DNA from: Sphingobium sp. SYK-6
GTDB lineage: Bacteria; Pseudomonadota; Alphaproteobacteria; Sphingomonadales; Sphingomonadaceae
Length of the DNA: 64,000 nt
Reading direction: 5' to 3'
Assembly (NCBI RefSeq): GCF_000283515.1
Contig: NC_015976.1
Span: 3,628,501 to 3,692,500 of the forward strand
The notes beneath the pieces are model-generated. The model did not search any database, had not been told where the DNA came from, and saw only the letters and a program-made list of their open reading frames with translations. Shown piece by piece: positions 38,407 through 47,860 of this stretch; the stretch's first letter is position 1; each line of letters begins with the position of its first letter. A program made the position numbers and the translations under genes.

Positions 38407-40500
38407 ATGTTGCGCCAATATGAACTTGTCGAACGGGTCAAGACCTACGACCCCGATGCCGACGAGGCGATGATCAATCGCGCCTATGTGTTTTCCGTCG
38501 CCAAGCATGGCAGCCAGAAACGGGCCAGCGGCGACCCCTATTTCAGCCATCCGATCGAGGTCGCGGGCATTCTGACCGACCTGTTCCTCGACGATCGCAC
38601 CATCGTGACGGCGCTGCTGCACGATACGATCGAGGATACGCTCACCACCACCGAGGAGATCGAGAAGCTGTTCGGGCCGGACGTGGCCCGGCTGGTCGAC
38701 GGCGTGACCAAGCTCTCCAAGATCGAGGCGCAGAGCGAGAACCAGCGCGCGGCGGAAAATCTGCGCAAGTTCCTGCTCGCCATGTCGGACGACATTCGCG
38801 TGCTGCTGGTGAAGCTCGCCGACCGGCTGCACAACATGCGCACGCTCCACTACATCCAGAAGCCGGAAAAGCGCCGCCGGATCGCGCGCGAGACGATGGA
38901 TATCTATGCGCCGCTCGCCGAGCGCATCGGCATGTACGAGTTCATGCGCGAGATGCAGCTGCTGGCGTTCCAGCAGCTCGAGCCGGAAGCCTATGAAAGC
39001 ATCAGCCGCCGCCTCGCCCAGCTCAAGGAAGGCGGCGAGGACAAGGTCCAGCGCATCGCCGACCAGTTGCGCGAGATGCTCACCACGGCCGGCATGCATG
39101 TGCTCGTCTCCGGGCGGGAGAAGCATCCTTATTCGATCTGGCGGAAGATGCAGGAGCGGCACATCAGCTTCGAGCAGCTGAGCGACATCATGGCCTTCCG
39201 CGTCCTCACGGACAGCACCGACGACTGCTATCGCGCGCTCGGGCTCATCCACCAGCGCCACAAGATGGTCCCGGGGCGCTTCAAGGACTATGTCTCTACG
39301 CCCAAGCGCAATGGCTACCAATCCCTGCACACCACGGTGATGCACGAGGAAAATGCGCGGATCGAGATCCAGATCCGCTCCCAGCGCATGCATCGCGACA
39401 GCGAGTTCGGCCTCGCGGCGCACTGGGCCTACAAGCAGGACGGCAGCCAGCCGGACGGCCAGGCGGGCTGGCTGCGCGATCTGGTGGAAATCCTGGAGCA
39501 GAGCCAGGATGCCGACGAACTGCTCGAGCACACCCGCATGGCGATGTATCAGGACCGGATCTTCGCCTTCACGCCCAAGGGCGAACTGCAGCAGCTCCCG
39601 AAGGGATCGACCCCGGTCGACTTCGCTTATGCCGTGCACACCAAGCTGGGCAACCAGACCGTCGGCGCGAAAGTGAATGGCCGGGTGGTGCCGCTGCGCA
39701 CCCAGCTCGAAAATGGCGATCAGGTCGAGATCCTGAAATCCGACGCGCAGGAGCCGCAGCCGGGCTGGCTGAGCTTTGCCGTCACGGGCAAGGCCCGCGC
39801 CGCCATCCGCCGCTTCATCCGCCAGAAGCAGCGGGCCGAGACGATCGCGCTGGGCGAGAAGCTCTACGAGGAAATCGTGGCGCGCCTGCCGGTGGAGATC
39901 GGCGACAAGGCGGAGAAGGCGGCCGTCAAGCGGCTGAAGCTGGAAGACAAGGCCGCGCTGATGATCGCCATCGCCACCAACCGCGTGTCGGACGATCAGG
40001 TGCTCAATGCGCTCGTGCCCGGCAGCGTCGAGGAAACCCCGGCCGGCCGCAAGAGCAAGCAGCAGGCCCATGCCGTCTCGATCATCGGCCTGACGCCGGG
40101 AATCGCCTTCACGCTCTCGGAATGCTGCCACCCGGTGCCGGGCGACCGCATCGTCGGCCTGCGCCGGCCGGGCGAGCCGATCGAAGTGCACACGATCGAC
40201 TGCCTCGCGCTGGAGACCGGGCAGGACGCCGACTGGGTGGACCTGAGCTGGGACAGCCAGGCCAAGGGCGGCACGGCGCGCCTCTCCGTGATCGTGAAGA
40301 ACCAGCCCGGCGCGCTCGCTGCTGTCGCCAACATCTTCGGCGCCAACCGGGCGAACATCCTCAACCTGCAGCTCATCAACCGGGAAGGCCCCTTCCATAC
40401 CGATCTCATCGATCTGGAAGTGGAAGACGCCAGCCATGTCGCGCGGATCATCTCGGCGCTCCACGCCATCGAGCCGGTGGTGCAGGCGGAGCGGGTCTGA
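38407..40500 (+). CDS. rsh: Bifunctional (p)ppGpp synthetase/hydrolase (RelA/SpoT family)
   Basis: A 697-residue enzyme, the only stringent-response synthase in sight. The hydrolase HD domain has LHDTIEDT (72-73 HD, 76-77 ED). The synthetase domain has GRFKDYVSTPKRNGYQSLHTTV. Then come a TGS domain (about 385-450), a Zn/helical region with CCHPVPGD, and a C-terminal ACT domain (about 620-697). I chose the ATG at 38407 over the TTG at 38398. It is divergent from the HxlR gene. Confidence 0.93.
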   Translation: MLRQYELVERVKTYDPDADEAMINRAYVFSVAKHGSQKRASGDPYFSHPIEVAGILTDLFLDDRTIVTALLHDTIEDTLTTTEEIEKLFGPDVARLVDGVTKLSKIEAQSENQRAAENLRKFLLAMSDDIRVLLVKLADRLHNMRTLHYIQKPEKRRRIARETMDIYAPLAERIGMYEFMREMQLLAFQQLEPEAYESISRRLAQLKEGGEDKVQRIADQLREMLTTAGMHVLVSGREKHPYSIWRKMQERHISFEQLSDIMAFRVLTDSTDDCYRALGLIHQRHKMVPGRFKDYVSTPKRNGYQSLHTTVMHEENARIEIQIRSQRMHRDSEFGLAAHWAYKQDGSQPDGQAGWLRDLVEILEQSQDADELLEHTRMAMYQDRIFAFTPKGELQQLPKGSTPVDFAYAVHTKLGNQTVGAKVNGRVVPLRTQLENGDQVEILKSDAQEPQPGWLSFAVTGKARAAIRRFIRQKQRAETIALGEKLYEEIVARLPVEIGDKAEKAAVKRLKLEDKAALMIAIATNRVSDDQVLNALVPGSVEETPAGRKSKQQAHAVSIIGLTPGIAFTLSECCHPVPGDRIVGLRRPGEPIEVHTIDCLALETGQDADWVDLSWDSQAKGGTARLSVIVKNQPGALAAVANIFGANRANILNLQLINREGPFHTDLIDLEVEDASHVARIISALHAIEPVVQAERV

Positions 40501-40812
40501 CCGGACGCGGCGGCCGACGCCGCGTGGAATCCGGGAGCGGGCATGTTCAGGCCTGAGTGGGCTTGGCGAGCCGGACGGTCGATCCCATAGCGCGTGGCTT
40601 CACGGAACACGCCACCGGCAATACTTGCAATCAAGTCTCATTATTATTGATCTGTTTCATATTGGGGCATGCCTGGAAAGCATGGATCAGATCATGATTA
40701 ATGAACTTTAAGAGACTCGTAAGAGGTTTATTGTGAAGCCTTGGCTGCATTGCTTGGAGTCGATTGGGATTTACTTCGCAGGTGCAGCAAATCGCGTAAG
40801 AAAGGTGGGACA
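40501..40812. other. Intergenic region, no gene seen
   Basis: A 312-base gap. From about 40622 the sequence becomes AT-rich (TCATTATTATTGATCTG) and probably holds the promoter of the PEP-CTERM gene. No clear operator was found. Confidence 0.5.
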
Positions 40813-41403
40813 ATGAACAAGCTGATCGCTCTGGCCCTCGCCTCGGGGGCCGTGGTCGCCGCTGCGCCTGCACTGGCGGCCGCTCCGGATCCCGTCGTGG
40901 ATTGCAGCGTTTCCGGACTCGATGACATCACCCCGGCCGCCCTCGCATGTGCGGGCTATTATTCCGGCAATTATCTCCGCAATCCGCAATGGGACGATCA
41001 GGTCCTCATTCTGGAGGACCTCGGCCTCGATATCTCCGGGCAGAGCTGGAGCTATTTCGACGACAACTGGAAGTTCGATGTCAGCGGGAACAGCATCACA
41101 TTCGGCAGCGGCGGCATCCCGACCATCAGCGGAATGACCTGGATCGGCCTCCATGTCGGCGGCGGACAGAATTTCCCGACCGGCGGCCAGGGCAGCGTCT
41201 TCTATCGCTTCGACGCAGGCGATGGCCTGGGCACCCTGACGTTCAACGATTATGGGGCGCTTTCCAGCCTCGTCATCTATGCGACCGGCGGCGACACGCC
41301 CGCCGTGCCCGAGCCGGCGAGCTGGGCGATGATGATCGGCGGCCTCGGCCTGGCCGGCGCCATGCTGCGCGGCAGATCGCGATCGGCGGTCAGCTTTTCC
41401 TGA
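40813..41403 (+). CDS. PEPxxWA-CTERM sorting-domain protein
   Basis: A 196-residue exported protein. It starts with a signal peptide (to about residue 22, ALAA) and ends with VPEPASWAMMIGGLGLAGAMLRGRSR, the PEPxxWA motif, a membrane helix and a basic tail that exosortase uses to sort proteins. The middle has two cysteines and beta-rich character (IGLHVGGG). It is often linked with extracellular polysaccharide. No exosortase is seen in this window, so it must lie elsewhere. Confidence 0.88.
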   Translation: MNKLIALALASGAVVAAAPALAAAPDPVVDCSVSGLDDITPAALACAGYYSGNYLRNPQWDDQVLILEDLGLDISGQSWSYFDDNWKFDVSGNSITFGSGGIPTISGMTWIGLHVGGGQNFPTGGQGSVFYRFDAGDGLGTLTFNDYGALSSLVIYATGGDTPAVPEPASWAMMIGGLGLAGAMLRGRSRSAVSFS

Positions 41404-41422
41404 CGTTTGGGAATGTCACAAG

Positions 41423-41456
41423 GGGAGCGCGCGAGCTTTCGCGCGCTCCCTTTTTT
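41423..41456 (+). terminator. Rho-independent terminator of PEP-CTERM gene
   Basis: GGGAGCGCGCGA (41423-41434) pairs with TCGCGCGCTCCC (41439-41450) over a 4-base loop; six T follow. Confidence 0.9.
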
Positions 41457-41480
41457 GCGGGTAAGTCCGGGAACGCGTGG

Positions 41481-42248
41481 TCAGTAGCTCTTGCCGCCGC
41501 AGTGGACCGCGCCGTTGCCGCTGCGGCTCACGGTGCAGGCGGCCTGGCCCTCGATCCGCGCGCTGCCCGAGCCGATGACGATGAGCCGGGCGGAGCGCTC
41601 CGCCGTGGCGGTGACATCGGCAGAACCATCCAGCGTGAGATCGAAATCGGCGCTGCGCAGCGCTTCGGCAGCGATGACGCCGCTGCCCGAGGCCCGCAGC
41701 GCGACGCGCTTGGCCTTGCCCGACAGCGTGACCGAGCCCGCGCCGAGCTGCGCGACGGAGAGGTCGTCGGCATCGATGCCGCTGATCTCCAGCGTGCCGC
41801 TTCCCGCCGTCACGATCTCCGAGCGCGCCCGCGCGAGGCCATCGGCGCGCAAGGTGCCCGCGCCGGACAGCTGGACGCGGCGCAGCGAAGGGGCACTGAG
41901 GAACAGGCGGATCGGCCCGCTCGACGTGCCGCCCCGCCGCGCTTCATAGGGCGAGGGGCGCAAGCGGATGGTGAGAACCCGCGCGGAAACGGAGAGCTGC
42001 ACCCGATCGAGCAGGTCCGCATCGCCCTCGCCGCGCGCCGAGACACCGCGCCCGGTGCGCACCGTCACGTCGATCGGCCCTTCCAGCCGCACGCTGTCGA
42101 AATCCGTCACGATGTAGCCGCGCGTGGCCGCCGACGCGCCCGACGCCGCGAAGGCGGCCGCCAGACCGCACAGCAGGGACAGGAGAAACCGTCCGGCACC
42201 GTGGACGCGGAACGGCGCCGCGACCGGACAGTCTCCGGCCGCGCTCAT
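41481..42248 (-). CDS. DUF2807 (GIN domain) protein, second of tandem pair
   Basis: A 255-residue protein with a signal-like hydrophobic N-terminus (residues 20-40) and a long right-handed beta-repeat body (VRLEGPIDVTV, then LTIRLRPSPY, GSGTLEISGIDADDLSVAQLGAGSV) characteristic of DUF2807, the head GIN domain. Its start overlaps the first gene's stop by 4 bases (ATGA). It probably acts in the periplasm or outer membrane; function unknown. Confidence 0.82.
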   Translation of the reverse strand: MSAAGDCPVAAPFRVHGAGRFLLSLLCGLAAAFAASGASAATRGYIVTDFDSVRLEGPIDVTVRTGRGVSARGEGDADLLDRVQLSVSARVLTIRLRPSPYEARRGGTSSGPIRLFLSAPSLRRVQLSGAGTLRADGLARARSEIVTAGSGTLEISGIDADDLSVAQLGAGSVTLSGKAKRVALRASGSGVIAAEALRSADFDLTLDGSADVTATAERSARLIVIGSGSARIEGQAACTVSRSGNGAVHCGGKSY

Positions 42249-43021
42249 GGGGTGCAGCGCGCCGTACCCGAGCCCATGCTCGACACCGAGCAGTTGCTCG
42301 TGCCGGACAGGACGGCATCGCCCGAGCCCATGACCGAGACCTTCGCCCGCTCGACGACGCGCGCCGTCACATCGCCCGAACCGAGAATGTCGACCGTCGC
42401 GACGCCGATCTCCAGCCCCTCGGCCTTGATATCGCCCGAGCCGGTGAGGGACATGCTGGCATTGCGCACCTTCCCGCCGGCGGTGAGGGTGCCCGATCCG
42501 GTGGTCGTCAGCTCGACATCGTCCGCCTCGATCCGGCCGATCGCCAGATCGCCGGGGCCGGTCAGCTCGGCGCGCGCGCTCTTGCCGAGGAGCCGGTCGG
42601 CCCGGACATCGCCGGGGCCGGTGAGCGAGATGTGCGTGAGCGCCGGCAGGGTCACGCGGACCGTCGCGGTGTCGCGGGTCCTGCTGTTGTCCTCGCGCTC
42701 CACATGGAGAGTGCTGTTCTTCACATAGAGACGCAGGCGCCCGAGCGCGCGGCGATCCCCCTCGGCCTGCACGGAGAAGCTCTTGCCCTGCGTGATGACG
42801 ACATCATCGGGGCCCGCCACGTTCACGCCGTCGAAATCCCGCAGATTGGCGAACGACTGGACGGCATCATCGCCGCGGACGGCATCCTCGGGCGCCGCCT
42901 CGGACGTCTCGTCATCACTGCTCCCGCCGAAACTGATGCCAAGGCCATGGCCACCCACTGTCGCGACCAGAGCCACGAGCGCCACTGCTCCGGTGATCGC
43001 AAGACGCGCCCTGTCGTTCAT
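42245..43021 (-). CDS. DUF2807 (GIN domain) protein, first of tandem pair
   Basis: A 258-residue paralogue of the next gene. It starts with a signal or anchor (about residues 6-25) and an acidic Asp/Glu/Ser stretch, then DUF2807 beta repeats (LRDFDGVNVAGPDDVVITQG, then LTGPGDVRADRL and GSGDVTARVV). The ATG at 43021 follows GGAG. The pair is probably a local duplication with later divergence. Confidence 0.82.
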   Translation of the reverse strand: MNDRARLAITGAVALVALVATVGGHGLGISFGGSSDDETSEAAPEDAVRGDDAVQSFANLRDFDGVNVAGPDDVVITQGKSFSVQAEGDRRALGRLRLYVKNSTLHVEREDNSRTRDTATVRVTLPALTHISLTGPGDVRADRLLGKSARAELTGPGDLAIGRIEADDVELTTTGSGTLTAGGKVRNASMSLTGSGDIKAEGLEIGVATVDILGSGDVTARVVERAKVSVMGSGDAVLSGTSNCSVSSMGSGTARCTP

Positions 43022-43191
43022 GCCATTCTCCAAACTGTATTGTCGACATAATACAGATTGCCGCCGGGCACGCCAAGCCCGCTCGTCGGCAAAGGGAAAC
43101 TTCCGGTCTCCATGAATCGGCCAGTCCCCATGAATCGGAAGGGCGGCACCATAACGGCACCGCCCTTCCCGTCACACCCCTGTCAGGCCGA

Positions 43192-43722
43192 TTACTCGAC
43201 CCGCTCGCGGGCATATTTCGGCGCAGCCTCGTTGAGGATGCGCAGGATCTTCTTGAGCGCCGTCGCCTCGTCGACTTCTTCCATCGCGGCAAGCTCACGC
43301 GCCAGCCGGCTGGAGGCCGCCTCGAAGATCTGCCGCTCGGAATAGCTCTGCTCGGGCTGATCGTCCGCGCGGAACAGGTCACGCGTCACCTCGGCGATCG
43401 AAACCAGATCGCCCGAGTTGATCTTCGCTTCATATTCCTGCGCCCGGCGCGACCACATGGTGCGCTTCACCTTGGGCTTGCCCTTGAGCGTCTCCAGTGC
43501 CTCGCCAAGAGTCTTGTCCGACGACAGCTTGCGCATGCCGACGCTTTCCGCCTTGTTGGTGGGAACGCGCAGAGTCATCCGCTCCTTCTCGAAGCGCAGG
43601 ACATACAGCTCCAGATCGATGCCGGCGATCTTCTGGCTCTGGAGTTCGATAACCCGACCAACACCATGTTTGGGATAGACAACATAATCGCCGACGTCGA
43701 AAGACAGCGCTTTAGCAGCCAT
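43192..43722 (-). CDS. carD: CarD-family transcription factor
   Basis: A 176-residue RNA polymerase-binding regulator. The RID domain is diagnostic (VGDYVVYPKHGVGRVIELQ, then LRFEKERMTLRVPTNKAESVGMRKL), with a helical DNA-binding C-terminus (RARRAQEYEAKI to ALKKILRIL). It stabilises open complexes, including at rRNA promoters. It sits in a well-conserved order with fdxA. Confidence 0.93.
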   Translation of the reverse strand: MAAKALSFDVGDYVVYPKHGVGRVIELQSQKIAGIDLELYVLRFEKERMTLRVPTNKAESVGMRKLSSDKTLGEALETLKGKPKVKRTMWSRRAQEYEAKINSGDLVSIAEVTRDLFRADDQPEQSYSERQIFEAASSRLARELAAMEEVDEATALKKILRILNEAAPKYARERVE

Positions 43723-44116
43723 TCTTGCGAACCTTTCTCTTTCTATTTGGAATGTCTGGCTGAATTGCGGCGCACTGTCAGTGAGGTATCGCTCCAGTGC
43801 CAGCCACAGGCCATGCGCAATTACTCCCGAGCGGCGCGGAATGCCGCCTCAACCGTCAATTAACAGATTCGTAACAAAATTACCAGCCTGCTAACCATCC
43901 ACGTGCAGTTATTCCGCGACCTGCCGATGCTTTACACGACCGCAATCGCCAGGTCGGCCTGACAGGGCCGTCCTCTCGCGCAACTTCATGACTCCATCCG
44001 GAATCGAAAGGGCGCCTCTCATTGGATTGGAGGCACCGCATTCCCGAACATATCGAATGGCGGGTGAACAGGGCATGAACCGGCCGCGATCGGCCGGTGC
44101 AGCGGCAGGCTTCGGC
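43723..44116. other. Intergenic region, no gene seen
   Basis: A 394-base gap between fdxA end and carD start, both on the minus strand. An AT-richer stretch lies at about 43855-43900 (TTAACAGATTCGTAACAAAATTACC), suiting a carD promoter. No gene is supported. Confidence 0.5.
44079..44098 (-). terminator. Possible hairpin terminator of fdxA
   Basis: ACCGGCCG (44079-44086) pairs with CGGCCGGT (44091-44098) over four bases. On the minus strand it is followed by only a mild T richness. Confidence 0.4.
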
Positions 44117-44455
44117 TCAGCTTCCCTCGCCGGGCTCGGGGGAGAAATATTTCTCGAACTTGCCGGTCTCGCCCTTCATGGCGTCCGCGTCGGCGGGCGG
44201 CTCGCCCTTGGCCGTGATGTTCGGCCACTCGGCCGAATAGCGCGTGTTGAGCTCCAGCCACTGCTCAAGGCCGCTTTCCGTATCCGGCAGAATCGCTTCG
44301 GCCGGGCATTCCGGTTCGCAGACGCCGCAGTCGATGCACTCGTTGGGATTGATGACGAGCATGTTCTCGCCTTCATAGAAACAGTCGACCGGGCAGACCT
44401 CGACGCAGTCCATATATTTGCAGCGAATGCATGCGTCGGTCACGACGTAGGTCAT
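44117..44455 (-). CDS. fdxA: Ferredoxin FdxA (two iron-sulfur clusters)
   Basis: A 112-residue ferredoxin of the 7Fe-8S/8Fe kind. N-terminal [18 protein letters not shown] and [12 protein letters not shown] motifs hold the cysteines. The C-terminal extension of about 50 residues ([20 protein letters not shown]) is typical of the alphaproteobacterial FdxA. Its electron partner is unknown. It lies between carD and the S4-domain gene. Confidence 0.95.
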   Translation of the reverse strand: MTYVVTDACIRCKYMDCVEVCPVDCFYEGENMLVINPNECIDCGVCEPECPAEAILPDTESGLEQWLELNTRYSAEWPNITAKGEPPADADAMKGETGKFEKYFSPEPGEGS

Positions 44456-44543
44456 GGCAGAGGGTTCCCTGGGTTTGATGTGGCGCCGCGATATGCGCGC
44501 GCCCCGCGAGCGTCAACAGGCAAGGACTATGGGGCGGAACAGC

Positions 44544-44852
44544 TCAGCTTGGGGCGCCCGCCCCTTCCTCTCCGCCCGGCGTGACCGCGCTGTAGCATGT
44601 CTGCGCCTCGCTGGCCGGGCCGCGCCGCAGCGGCAATTGCTCGACACGGATGACCCGGACGGCATTGCCGTGGGGAAAGGTGATGAGATCGCCGATGCGC
44701 ACCGGCGCGTGCGCACGGTCGATCCGCCGGCCGTTCAAGCGGACGATGCCACGCTCGGCCAATGCCTGCGCGCTCGAGCGGTTGGGTGCCAGCCGCACGA
44801 ACCAGAGGAACTTGTCCAGCCGCAAGCTGGGACCATGACCGAACGGCACCAC
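44544..44852 (-). CDS. S4 domain RNA-binding protein (Hsp15-like)
   Basis: A 102-residue protein, beginning at tandem GTG codons (44852 and 44849). The S4 core is LRLDKFLWFVRLAPNRSSAQALAERGIVRLNGRRIDRAHAPVRIGD. Hsp15-like proteins rescue stalled 50S particles. A longer frame overlapping the helicase gene is open but the S4 start fits the GTG. It follows the helicase by 22 bases on the same strand. Confidence 0.8.
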   Translation of the reverse strand: MVPFGHGPSLRLDKFLWFVRLAPNRSSAQALAERGIVRLNGRRIDRAHAPVRIGDLITFPHGNAVRVIRVEQLPLRRGPASEAQTCYSAVTPGGEEGAGAPS

Positions 44853-44874
44853 GCCGCCGCGCCCAGCCAGCGCC

Positions 44875-47640
44875 TCAGTCCTCGCGGCCCAGCAGCGCGC
44901 CGAGCCCGGCAAGCGCCTTGCCCGTGGCGACGATCTGCCTTGGTTGCGGTGCGCGATCCCGCCCGCCATCGCCCCGATCATGGGGGCGCGGCTTGCGATC
45001 GCCGCCCTTGCCCTGCCGCTCGTCCGGCCGGCCGGACTTGCGCCCCTCGCCGCGCGCATCCTTGCGATCGCCCCGGTTCTGCGGCTTGTCGCCGCGCGGG
45101 TGACCGGCACGCTGGCCAGGCTGGCGGCGCCGCTCGCCTTCCGGCCGGGGACGCGCTTTCGGCCGTCCCTTGAACTGCCAGTTCGGTGCGCCTTCCGCCG
45201 CATCGGGCACCGGCCGGAAGCCGGCCTGCCGCATGAGATCCAGGAAGCTCGCTTCGTTGAGGCCGATCGACACGATGGTCGGATCATCCGCGCCATAGGC
45301 CTTGCCCGCCGCGATCGCGTCATGCGCGCCGCGCGCCAGCCGCTCGGCCATGTCGATGCGCAGCCAGGCCTCGCCCAGCTTGCGGAAGCCCGCCACGCGC
45401 GCGCCCACTTCATCAAGCTCCTCGGACGCCGGCAGCAGGACCGCGCCCGCGGGCGGCAGCGCCACCAGCGGCTCGCCGCGCCGCAGCGCCAGCAGAGCCA
45501 TGCGCCACTGCGCCGCCGAGGGCTTCATGAGGCCGGGATGATAAAGATCGAGCACGCCGATCACCACGCCCGCCTTGCGCAGATGCGTGCGATCCTCCTT
45601 GGCAACCTGGGCGAGCGATTCGTCGAGCGCCGTCCGCGACATGATGCCGCCATCGTCGGCAAGCTGGGCCAGCACCGCGCGCACCGGGGGCGGCAGCGCC
45701 GGATCGATCGCGCCGGCTTCCATCTTGAGCAGGGCCGGCACATGCCGCTCGAGCTGGCCCCTGATCCATACGGAGAGGCGATCCCGCACGCCCTGCTGGA
45801 TCTCCGGCGCCAGCGCGCCGAGCCCCGCATCCAGAGCGATGTCGGGCGCGAGCAGCCGCTGCCCCGACCTGAGAGTCGCGACGGGGTGCCCGTTCCAGAT
45901 GATCTGTGCGTCACCTCCGGGAGGGCTGGCGAGGCTGAACGCCTTGTCGTCCACTGCCAGCAATGCCTGAGCCATCTCGTTCAAATGTGCACCCAGTCTC
46001 CGTTCGGCAGCGGCCAACAGCAACCGCTTTTCGCCTGCCCTTGCAGTCGGATCGACGGCGAAGCGGAATCCGCGCATCGTCCCGATCTTGTACCCGTCGA
46101 CTGTTACATTGCCTGCATCGTCCACGTCCACTGCCAAAAACGCATTCGCATCGCCGCCGCGACGCAGCAGCGCGGACGTGCGCCGATCCACGAAACGCTG
46201 GCGCAGCGCGCCATGCAGCGCGTCGGACAGCCGATCCTCCAGGGCACGGGCGCGCGCCGCCATCTCGACCGGCTGGGCAAGCCAGTCGTCCCGCTGCGCG
46301 ACATAGGCCCAGGTGCGCACCGCCGCGATTCGCCCGGCCAGCGCATCGACATCGCCCTGCACATTGTCGAGCCGCGCGAGCTGCCCGGCGAACCAGTCCT
46401 GCGGGATGTGGCCATTGCCCTGGCTCAGCCAGTCCCACAGGCGATGCACCGTGCGGGCATGATGCTCGATGCCGAGCTTCTGGAAATCCGGCAGGGAACA
46501 GGCTGCCCAGAGCCGCCCCACCTGCGCCGGTCCGCGCGCGCGCGCGCCCACGTCCGGCATGTCGGCAAGCGCCCGCAGCACCGCAAGATCGACCGCTTCC
46601 GGCGCGGCGCGCAGCCCCTCGCGCCGGGGCCGCTCGGTCAGCGCCTCGATCAGCGTGCCGACATGATCCATCGGCAGATCGGCTTCCCGCCAGAAGATCT
46701 GCTCTATGGGATCGAAGCGGTGCTCCTCGATCCGCTCGACTTCCTCGGGCGAGAAGGCCGGCGGCCCATCGAGCGCGCCGACATCGCCGAACGTCCCGTC
46801 GCGCTGGTGGCGCCCCGCCCGCCCGGCGATCTGCGCCATCTCCGCCACCGTCAGGCGGCGCGTGCGCTGCCCGTCGAACTTGCGCAGCGACGCGAAGGCG
46901 ACATGATCGACATTGAGATTGAGACCCATGCCGATGGCGTCCGTCGCCACCAGATAATCGACCTCGCCCGCCTCGAACATCGCGACCTGGGCATTGCGGG
47001 TCGCGGGGCTGAGCGCGCCCATCACCACCGCCGCGCCGCCGCGATGACGCCGCAGCAATTCCGCGACGCGATAGACTTCCTCTACCGAGAAGGCGACGAT
47101 GGCGGAGCGCCGGGGCAGGCGCGAGAGCTTTGCCGCGCCGGCATAACGCAGGGTGGAGAAACGCGGGCGCGAGACGATCTCGGCGCGCGGCAGCAGCGAA
47201 CGGACAAGCGGCGCCATGCTCGCCGAGCCGAGCAGCATCGTCTCCTCGCGCCCGCGCGCGTGCAACATCCGGTCCGTGAAGACATGGCCGCGCTCGGGAT
47301 CGGCCGCGAGCTGGATCTCATCGACGGCGACGAAGGCGAAATCCCGCATGGCGCCCAGCCCGCCGCGCACCGGCATCGCCTCGGCCGTCGCCAGCACATA
47401 GCGTGCGGCCGGGGGAATGACGCGCTCCTCGCCAGTGAGCAGCGCCACCTGATCCGCGCCCTTGATCCGCACCACGCGCTCATAGACCTCGCGCGCGAGC
47501 AGCCGGAGAGGAAAGCCCATGAGGCCGCTCGAATGACCGCACATCCGCTCGATGGCGAGATGCGTCTTGCCGGTGTTGGTCGGTCCGAGAACAGCCTTGA
47601 GGGCAGCAGAAGCAAGGCGCGACATGGTCGGCACAGACAT
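44875..47640 (-). CDS. SUV3-like DEAD-box-type RNA helicase
   Basis: A 921-residue helicase. Motif I is LGPTNTGKTHLAIERM, motif II is VDEIQLAAD, motif III has LLGSASM, and the C-terminal half has ATDAIGMGLNL and QIAGRAGRHQRDG. It resembles mitochondrial SUV3 and its alphaproteobacterial relatives, which unwind RNA. A low-complexity Arg/Gly/Lys/Asp-rich tail fills the last 120 residues and could bind RNA. Start MSVPTMSRLAS at 47640; the second M is also possible. Confidence 0.88.
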   Translation of the reverse strand: MSVPTMSRLASAALKAVLGPTNTGKTHLAIERMCGHSSGLMGFPLRLLAREVYERVVRIKGADQVALLTGEERVIPPAARYVLATAEAMPVRGGLGAMRDFAFVAVDEIQLAADPERGHVFTDRMLHARGREETMLLGSASMAPLVRSLLPRAEIVSRPRFSTLRYAGAAKLSRLPRRSAIVAFSVEEVYRVAELLRRHRGGAAVVMGALSPATRNAQVAMFEAGEVDYLVATDAIGMGLNLNVDHVAFASLRKFDGQRTRRLTVAEMAQIAGRAGRHQRDGTFGDVGALDGPPAFSPEEVERIEEHRFDPIEQIFWREADLPMDHVGTLIEALTERPRREGLRAAPEAVDLAVLRALADMPDVGARARGPAQVGRLWAACSLPDFQKLGIEHHARTVHRLWDWLSQGNGHIPQDWFAGQLARLDNVQGDVDALAGRIAAVRTWAYVAQRDDWLAQPVEMAARARALEDRLSDALHGALRQRFVDRRTSALLRRGGDANAFLAVDVDDAGNVTVDGYKIGTMRGFRFAVDPTARAGEKRLLLAAAERRLGAHLNEMAQALLAVDDKAFSLASPPGGDAQIIWNGHPVATLRSGQRLLAPDIALDAGLGALAPEIQQGVRDRLSVWIRGQLERHVPALLKMEAGAIDPALPPPVRAVLAQLADDGGIMSRTALDESLAQVAKEDRTHLRKAGVVIGVLDLYHPGLMKPSAAQWRMALLALRRGEPLVALPPAGAVLLPASEELDEVGARVAGFRKLGEAWLRIDMAERLARGAHDAIAAGKAYGADDPTIVSIGLNEASFLDLMRQAGFRPVPDAAEGAPNWQFKGRPKARPRPEGERRRQPGQRAGHPRGDKPQNRGDRKDARGEGRKSGRPDERQGKGGDRKPRPHDRGDGGRDRAPQPRQIVATGKALAGLGALLGRED

Positions 47641-47860
47641 GGCGCCGCGACGGGGGCAGAACAAGCCGTAAAGGCGGCACCGCGCAAAAATAAGCGCCGC
47701 CGCGCCGGCCGATCGATGCTGGCGCACGGCCTGCCGCAGGGCGGACTCGGCCCGTCCCCTGTTTATTTGACTTTAACCACTTCATTTCACAAAGCTTCTG
47801 CCAAAGCCGGCAGAATCACGATCGGCTGTTTCAGGACAGCGTTCGGGGGCGACGAACCCA

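Noticed and set aside
43137-43169. A possible terminator of carD
   Set aside because: GGAAGGGCGG and CCGCCCTTCC pair, but no T tract follows on the minus strand and the loop is large.
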